This document shows positions 31,271-37,347 of a stretch of DNA of 37,347 nucleotides, piece after piece. The stretch is taken from assembly GCA_010015675.1 (NCBI GenBank), contig ML976999.1, positions 52,839 to 90,185 of the forward strand, given 5' to 3'. A model generated the notes under the pieces. It did not search any database, was not told the DNA's origin, and worked only from the letters and a program-made list of their open reading frames with translations. Origin of the DNA: Byssothecium circinans (taxonomy: Eukaryota; Ascomycota; Dothideomycetes; Pleosporales; Massarinaceae). The first letter of the stretch is position 1; each line of letters starts with the position of its first letter. The translations under genes were made by a program, and so were the position numbers.

Positions 31271-32468
31271 ATGACCACAGCGGGAGCAGAAATTTATAAT
31301 CAATCTAGCTCAGAAGAGCAAGAACGAGCACGAAATCTTTTAGTTCGTCTGTTCCTAGGGGACAAGAAAGGCAGGGATGGATTTGTCGAACGTATTTCTG
31401 GAGCTGGTCATCCCGTTGGACAAAGCGCGCTGGAGAGCCACACTCCGAAGAACGAAGCCGAACTCAATCTCCACAAAAGCTCGGGAGATGTAAATCATGG
31501 ATCCAACGCACCGCATCATGAGTCTGAGCGTGCCGGTCTCCGCAAACTTGTTACAACCTTCAACAAGTCTCCCATAGGGCATTCCCCGTTAACAGCCCTC
31601 AAAATTCAGGTGGAAAACTTCTTCACCTTCGGGCCCAATATGGCTTCATTCGCATTCTCGAAACTTCAAGTACTCGCAGCTGCGAACATCGACCAGGCTC
31701 CTGAGTCACAGATTACCGTCCACCTATCCGGTCAAGATTTGATGCTATTGCATCATTGTTCCTTACTGTACCCTTGGAACTCATGCAAAATGGCTGCAAC
31801 GTTGGTCATGCTCCTCACTGCTCCGAAAGATAGGGACTCCCTGTTCGCTGCTGTAAAAATGCAATCACGTAGTTTGGGTGGACTCCCAACCTTACAACAG
31901 ATCCGTCTGACGCCGTCAGCCTCCTTCATGACTGCATACCAAAAAGCCAAACAACTTGCCTTGGGAGAGGTGAAATGTACTACGGTAATAGCAGTCAATT
32001 TGACCGATGTGCATATCTTCGAGCTCGCACAGCAGGGCCGCTCCGAGGAATACTTCAGTTTTGCGCATGTATTCGTTGCTGCCGTTGGTCCAGAGGGTGT
32101 AATTATCTGGCAATCATGGGGAAAATATGGCTATAGACTGGATGAGTACCTCCGTCGGGGTGATGGACGATTACGAGACTGGCCGGAGGCCGATCAGTTT
32201 GTAGATGATTTCATGACGCTCGCTAGCCAAAACGTAAGTTGTTATTCTGCATCGCGCAGATTGGTGTCTGACTTAAGTTTAGGGTGCCTGGACAGGGAAG
32301 CGGAATAGGCTTTACAAAAGACTGTTTCATATCGACCTCCAGAAGCTATGCGGTTCTAAGGGAGCTGAAAGACCTTTAACACCTAGGTACGAGCCTTGGG
32401 TCCGACTGCATACTTTTGAAGATGTGAAGTATGATGATGTCACAAAGTTTCGGTGGACTTTGTCATGA
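31271..32468 (+). CDS. Unknown protein, two exons, intact
   Basis: Exons 31271-32233 and 32283-32468 with a 49-bp phase-0 intron that begins GTAAGT, has a CTGAC branch and ends TTTAG; 382 residues. Without the splice the frame would end at 32308. The spliced C-terminus (GAWTGKRNRLYKRLFHIDLQ, PRYEPWVRLHTFEDV, DDVTKFRW) is clearly protein-like, which supports the model. The middle (about 110-310) contains LTALKIQVENFFTFGP, a cluster of Leu/His/Cys (DLMLLHHCSLLYPWNSC), and GVIIWQSWGKYGYRLDEYL. It looks like a soluble globular protein: no signal peptide, no membrane segment, no metal or nucleotide motif. I do not recognise the family. It is the last intact gene before the RIP-decayed right flank and itself shows no RIP stops. 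Confidence 0.8.
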
Positions 32469-32867
32469 GTTTTGTGTATAGCCTAGCAAGTCAAGTCGCA
32501 CTTATTTGCCTACTCATCGAGCCTGTGCTTCTCCCCACCATCAGCACTCGACAATTTCCTGTCCCTCTTTGAAAGTATTACCTGCCTGCACCTACGCACA
32601 ATTCCTCACCAAGGACCGCAACCTTTTGCCCGTGATCACATACTGTGAGCTGATGTTGCTGCTTATCTCCTCACGTCTCTGCGCATTATTCGTGGTTCGA
32701 TTGAGCTCGCACCCTTCTAGAACGAGAGCATACCCTCTACCCCAGTAAAGCTTAGCTGCGTTGCTTAGATCTTCAGGGTCTAGCGTCAGCGCTGAACTCA
32801 GGCTAGCACCTATCTCCTTCTCTTCCTTAACTAGGTATTAACTAAGCTTAGCTACGTGGATTTGTCA
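32469..32867. other. Short intergenic stretch, no gene seen
   Basis: Transition from normal composition to the TA-rich flank. Nothing recognised. Confidence 0.4.
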
Positions 32868-33560
32868 GACGTCTACATCGTTAGGGAAGTAGGTAGGGGA
32901 AAGGCCCTCAGGACTCATTCCGTGTGGATGGCTGTCTCCAAGATTAATCATCGTAAACGCTAAGGTCGTGAATTCCTCTAATAGCGGACTCTCAAGGATT
33001 TCTGCAACCTCTTGCCCTTGCGGGTAGAAGCAGTCTGCAATCATTAGCTTATGCAGTTCAGCGTCTAATAATCTAGTATAGGACAGACTATAACCCTCTA
33101 GTTGTAGATCTGCGGCTAGGATGCAGTCACCTTCCAGGTCTTCCAGTTCAGTGCCTGATCCGCTGAGCACAATCAGGCCTGGTTTTATTTCCTAGGCTGA
33201 CACGCGTCGCTCGCTGTTGCTAGCCTCAGGATTGTCAAAAAGGCTGCTCTTTAGCTTCTTCAAGCCTTGTTTCAAGTAGTCTCCTTGTTTCAAGTGGTCT
33301 AGTAGTAGGCGAAGATTAATATTCCAAATATTTTCTAATTCTACTAAAGAGGCTAGGGTTTAAGTGCTAGATATAGAGTTAGTAGCCGTCGCTAGTATAG
33401 TATAGGTTATATCTAATATAGCTTTAGTATCCTCTAGCTAGTTACTGCTAGTAGCATTAACTATAGAGTTAGCATTAATGTTATCTCTTATACGCTTACG
33501 CTTGCCTTTATTGCTTCCTTAGCAACTTCTATTATTATAATAAGCATTAGAAGGTAAATA
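32865..33560 (-). pseudogene. Decayed open frame of unknown family
   Basis: An open frame of 101 codons (33170-32865) extends upstream in the same frame to about 33560 when isolated TAG/TAA stops at expected CAG/CAA positions are ignored. It contains a basic NKGKRKRIRD near its start, then NIWNINLRLLLDHLKQGDYL, then an acidic Leu-rich C-terminus (LSYTRLLDAELHKLMI). Stops are C-to-T type, so this is a RIP-hit gene or transposon ORF. The part from 33300 down is much less damaged than the part above. No domain identified. Confidence 0.45.
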
Positions 33561-34031
33561 TAGTTAGTTAAGTAGAAGCTAGAGCTCTTTTATCTCTACG
33601 TATTCTAATAGAATGTAACTCTTCTAGTTATTAAAACTACTAATAGAAGTATCACCCTTTTCTTAATAAAGGTATTTAGGGCATAAAAATAGCTACGTAA
33701 ACTTTTCTTTATTCTAGTAATAGATCTAATATATATATCTTTAAAGGCTACCCTTACCTATAAAGAAGCACTTATAGAGTAGCTAGTACTTAGAACCTTT
33801 TACTAGTTAAGTAATTAATAAAAGGTTTAATATAAGTATCTTACTATAAGATACATTAGTGTAGCTACTCTAAGCTAGTAAGCCCCTAGTAATTATAATA
33901 TTATCTATTCCTAAGTAAAGATATTTAAGGTATAAGAAAGGCTAATTAAATATTCTATCTTTAATATAACGTATTCCACCACTAAGATGGTCAAATATTA
34001 CTAAGGGGTATACTTGCTAGATCCTAATCCG
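33561..34031. other. Heavily RIP-mutated DNA, unassigned
   Basis: Very TA-rich and CA/TG-poor, with stops in all frames. Probably remains of a transposon other than the gypsy element next to it. Confidence 0.5.
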
Positions 34032-34456
34032 TGTTAAGGGAGGTCGGTTAGTATATAGTGTATACGTTAGGTGGTAGGCTTTAGTAGTTCAAAAGGTAAA
34101 CGTGCTAAAGTAACTAATTCTATAATAAACTATAGAATAACTAAGTATTAATCTAGATAAGAGATAAACTATAGTAAGTTAACTATAAAGAATTAGAATC
34201 TAAAAGATAAAGGAAATCCTTCTAGTCTTTATACTATCTATTCTACTCCTCTAATAAGTCCTTAATCCCATCTTAAGCCTTTGCTTCTTTAGTTCCTAGG
34301 ATCTCTTTCTAATCCTAGGATCTATAGGATCCTTAGGCCTTAGTAGGGTTATAATCACGTAACTAACGCCCTAACCCTGCCTAGCGCTCTACTACCCAAT
34401 ACTCTCCCTAAGCGTATTATTCCTGCGTAGCTGCGCTTATCTATTATCTTGTAATA
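34032..34456. repeat. Putative LTR of the gypsy element
   Basis: On the plus strand it starts TGTTAAGGGAGG and ends TAATA, which would be a RIP-altered TAACA. Just beyond, CCCCCTCTTT at 34461-34470 is the complement of a polypurine tract (AAAGAGGGGG), as expected upstream of the 3' LTR of a minus-strand element. No second LTR is in the window for comparison. Confidence 0.35.
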
Positions 34457-37290
34457 TTATCCCCCTCTTTAAGGTTATTATCTTAATATCCTAAGAGGTG
34501 TGTCTACTGTACCGCTTCCTCTTATAGCTAGTATATAAGTCATGCGTATCCTTAGTTACTTATAGTGTCGTAGCCTCTTCTAGGGTTTTACTAACCTTTC
34601 TCTAACTATGCCTAAGGTTCTGTCTAAGTTGTTAACCACGCGTCGTCACTATTATACTAACTAAATCTATTCTTAAGGGCTAAAGATGATACCTAGTTAT
34701 AAATATTATTAAAAGTATAAGCTTTACTATTTTATAGATATGGCTATAGGTTAGTGCGCTACCTGCATTTAAGTTTACGCTAAGTGTAGTCTGTTTATCC
34801 CTAAAGAGGAGTAGGAGAAAGTATAAATAAAGAAGAAAGAAAAGTAAATCACGCTTTTTTATTCTAAGGTAGAGGCTGTGTGGCTCTAAGCTAAGTCTAC
34901 TTAACTTCGCGTGGAGCTAGTTAAGTTAGAGGCCTATAAGCGCTCTTTTATAAACTAGGATTATTACATCCTAACTGTAATAGATACTGCTTAAGAGGTA
35001 GAGACTTTAAAGAGTATAGAAACTACTACTTTAGCTAAACTACTACTATCTAAACTATCGTTAACTAACCTAGGCTAGTTATAGGCTAATCCTTCCTTAA
35101 CTTTTTTTAATCCTTATTTATCTTTTAACTTTTCTACTTTCCTAGTAAATACGGAGTTGTTACCTCTAGATACTACTAGTAGTAGTCCTTTACTAATTAC
35201 TTATAATCTATAAGATTTTATATTAGTTCCTAGGTATTCTAGCTATCTAGCTAGTCCTTTCACTTAACTAAGTACTTCTACTAGCGTTTAAATTTCTATA
35301 GGTTCTTAATTTCCTTAACCTCGTAATCTTCATCTTTAAGCTTAACTCGTGTCTTAATTTCAGCGTCTAGTGGTGCTAGTTTAAGGAGTAATTTATAAAA
35401 AATAAAGTATATACGCATATCTTTAGTGAGTTCTAGTTTAAACGTTACTAGTCCTTTAGCCTCTAAGATCTAGAATAGTCCTATTTAGAGGTTATCTAAT
35501 TTGTCGCATGGCCATTTAGTTTTTAAATTTCTTTATAATAGGAAAACTTTATCCCTCTCTTTAAGGGTTAGTCCTTTAAGCCTTTTCTTATTTACTAATC
35601 TAGCTATCATGAGGTTCCGTTAAGCGATTCGTTAGCTTAATTCATTATGTAATTCGCGAAGAAGTCGTGCCTTGTTATTAGCTCTAGCTAAAAGACTCTT
35701 GACGTCCTTAGGATCCTAATAAGTAGTTAGCTTATATCTATAATTCGCGTAATACGGTGAGTATCTTATTATCATAGATCTCGTGCTATTATAAGCTAAT
35801 AATACTATTAGCAGGAGTTTAACCTAGTTATCTTATAGCTTATTAGCGTACATTCTTAGATACTATTCTAGTGTCTAGTTCGTGCGTTCTGTCTAACTAT
35901 CTATCTATAGATAAAAGCTAGTTAAAAGCTTTTTATTAATTTTAAGCTTTACTAGGAACATGCTCTAATATCTAGAGGTAAATAGCATTCCTTAATTAGT
36001 AATAAACTATTCTAGTACACTATGTTAACTAATAAGTACCTTAGTTACTTCATAAGCTATTTCCTTAGCTATAACTATTTCTTTTATTAGTATAAATATT
36101 AATACTTTAGTTAATTAGTTAATGATTACTAATATTAAGTTGCATAGCTGTGCTAATCTAGGTTCTAATAATTTTAGGAGCTTTATAATAAAGTCTATTA
36201 TAACGTTAATCCATAGGCGTGCGGGTGGTTCTAGTAGTTAGAGTAACCTATAGGGCTTATATCTCTTAGGATTATTCTTAGAATATGCTAAATAGTTACC
36301 TATCACTTTCTAAACTGCTTTTTATACATTAGGTATTAAGTATTCGTTTAAGACCCATTAAACTATTTTATTAATCCTAGGGTGTCTATATTCCTTAGAC
36401 TTATGTAGCTTCTATATTAGGGTTAGTACATGAGCTTCGTGCGGTATAATCTATCATTCTTCATCTTAGGGTAGTCCTACCTTAAGGTGCTTAACTAAGT
36501 TATATTCTACCCTCTATCCTAGGGTCAATTAGCTGTAATCTGCAAAGTCATGTACTTTTAGTCCCTAGTAATTAATCCTAGCTACCTTAACTAATTAAGG
36601 TTAATTATAGCCTAGACTACTATTATTATCCTTCCATAGGACTGCGTCGTGCGTAATAGGTTAGTCTATTTCCTAAAGGTTAGATCTTTAGCTAAGAGCA
36701 TCCGCTGCTCCGTTTAGTAATCCTAGGCGATAGTAGACCTTAAAGTCATAATCTACTATTAATTTAGCCTATCTAACCTATTATTAGTTAAGTTTCTTAG
36801 TTATTATAAAACTTATTAGGTTCTAGTAATCTAAGTACACTTCTACCTAGTGTTTAGGGCTAACTAACTAGGCTTGCTATTATTTAAAGGCGTCTACTAT
36901 CGCTAGTAGTTCCTTATCATAAATATTATAGTTAAGCTCCGCACTTATAAACTTTTATAAGTAGTAGAACACTAGTCTCTACTTCTTATTATTACCTTAT
37001 TATAAGAGAATTACTCCTAGGGTGTAATCTAATGCGTCTGTTTCTACTCGCAGTAGTCATTCTAGGTTATACATCTATAATATAGGGGCTGACAAGAATA
37101 ACTCCTTAAGCTTTTTAAAAGCCTTCTATTATTCCTACCCCTAATAGAATCCTTTTTCCTTCTTAGTAATCTCTATAAGAGGCGCCGTGGTTTTTAAGTA
37201 TCCCTAAATAAACTTTTAATAGAAGTTCGCAAATCCTAAAAAGGACTATACGTTTTTAACTATTTTAGGCGCTTTTATGTCCTATATGTA
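34457..37290 (-). mobile_element. Ty3/gypsy retrotransposon of the chromovirus type, RIP-degraded
   Basis: Read on the minus strand despite dozens of stops. The end of reverse transcriptase and RNase H shows at about 36770-37250 (SFLGFANFY, KTTAPLIEITKKEKGFY, RVETDALDYTLGVILL, FISAELNYNIYDKELLAIVD). Integrase spans about 35600-36420 (EYRHPRINKIV, ARLWINVIIDFIIKLLK, ARANNKARLLRELHNEL, LKERDKVFLL). A C-terminal chromodomain lies at about 35174-35333 (DYEVKEIKNL, then KYLVKxKD, then ENT-like and LVKDYY). This order (RT-RH-IN-chromodomain) defines chromoviral gypsy elements. Gag, protease and most of RT are missing at the right, where similarity breaks near 37290. Composition is extremely TA-rich, with CAG/CAA to TAG/TAA and TGG to TAG changes. 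Confidence 0.9.
34608..35213 (+). pseudogene. Additional ORF inside the gypsy element, antisense to pol, RIP-degraded
   Basis: From an ATG at 34608 one frame stays coherent through RIP-type stops. It has a basic start (MPKVLSKLLTTRRHYYTN), a Tyr/Lys-rich segment, a cysteine cluster (CATCI, then YAKCSLFIPKEE), a long Lys/Glu and Leu-rich helical region (LRVELVKLEAYKRS, LTVIDTA, VETLKSIE), and a Ser/Leu/Pro-rich tail ending near 35213. The CxxC...C spacing resembles a small zinc-binding motif, like the zinc-binding heads of fungal repeat-associated proteins. It lies between the chromodomain end of pol and the putative 3' LTR, on the opposite strand, and slightly overlaps the end of pol. Stops occur at expected Gln/Arg positions. 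Confidence 0.5.
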
Positions 37291-37313
37291 AGAAAGCAAG
37301 GGAGGTTTGAAAG

Positions 37314-37346
37314 ATATTTAAATAACAATAGAAGTTATTTAAATAT
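37314..37346. repeat. Perfect 13-bp inverted repeat at the right edge
   Basis: Arms 37314-37326 and 37334-37346 are exact reverse complements around a 7-base loop. They lie just beyond the point where gypsy pol similarity stops, so they may be the end of another small element inserted there. Confidence 0.6.
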
Positions 37347-37347
37347 A

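Noticed and set aside
1..37347. tRNA, rRNA or CRISPR arrays
   Set aside because: No convincing B-box sequence in a cloverleaf context, no rRNA-like stretch and no regularly spaced repeats were found by eye. A tRNAscan run would settle the tRNA question.

Overview
The window reads as nuclear DNA of a filamentous ascomycete (Pezizomycotina). Introns are short (46-126 bp), start mostly GTAAGT, GTATGT or GTGAGT, and carry CTGAC or CTAAC branch sites. There is a HET-domain gene, there are small secreted cysteine-rich proteins, and the transposon relics show C-to-T decay (CAG to TAG, CGA to TGA, TA-rich, CA-poor) typical of repeat-induced point mutation (RIP). Dothideomycetes is my best guess at class, but this is inference. 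Exon structures below were assigned by hand from splice signals and reading-frame continuity.

Left flank (1-2.4 kb): a RIP-degraded hAT transposon runs off the left edge and has inserted into a HET-domain gene, leaving only that gene's 5' part. Next come a macro-domain ADP-ribose hydrolase gene (2.9-3.9 kb) and a 1.75 kb gene-poor stretch.

Centre (5.6-19.7 kb): two paralogous genes of a family I do not recognise lie head to head (5664-7544 minus, 8415-9716 plus). A third, more diverged member lies at 17692-19686. Between them are a GPI-anchored cysteine-rich surface protein, a Gln-rich hypothetical protein and an F-box protein. The family shares a core of about 180 residues, and two members also share a C-terminal module.

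Right centre (20.5-32.5 kb): a secreted protein joins a cysteine-rich N-terminal region and a Thr-rich repeat stalk to a complete protein-kinase domain, with a Kex2-type site between them. It is followed by a Cld1/ABHD4-5-type phospholipase gene with a presequence-like but AUG-less 5' extension, a small four-cysteine secreted protein, a 5'-truncated GT25 glycosyltransferase, and a conserved-looking two-exon gene of unknown function.

Right flank (32.9-37.3 kb): TA-rich, RIP-ravaged DNA. It holds a decayed open frame and a Ty3/gypsy chromovirus-type retrotransposon on the minus strand (RT/RNase H, integrase, chromodomain). An additional ORF on the opposite strand lies between the chromodomain and a putative 3' LTR.

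The genes do not form one pathway. The layout is that of a gene island of secreted, lineage-specific and housekeeping genes flanked by RIP-inactivated transposons. No tRNA, rRNA, CRISPR or prokaryotic operon features were seen.
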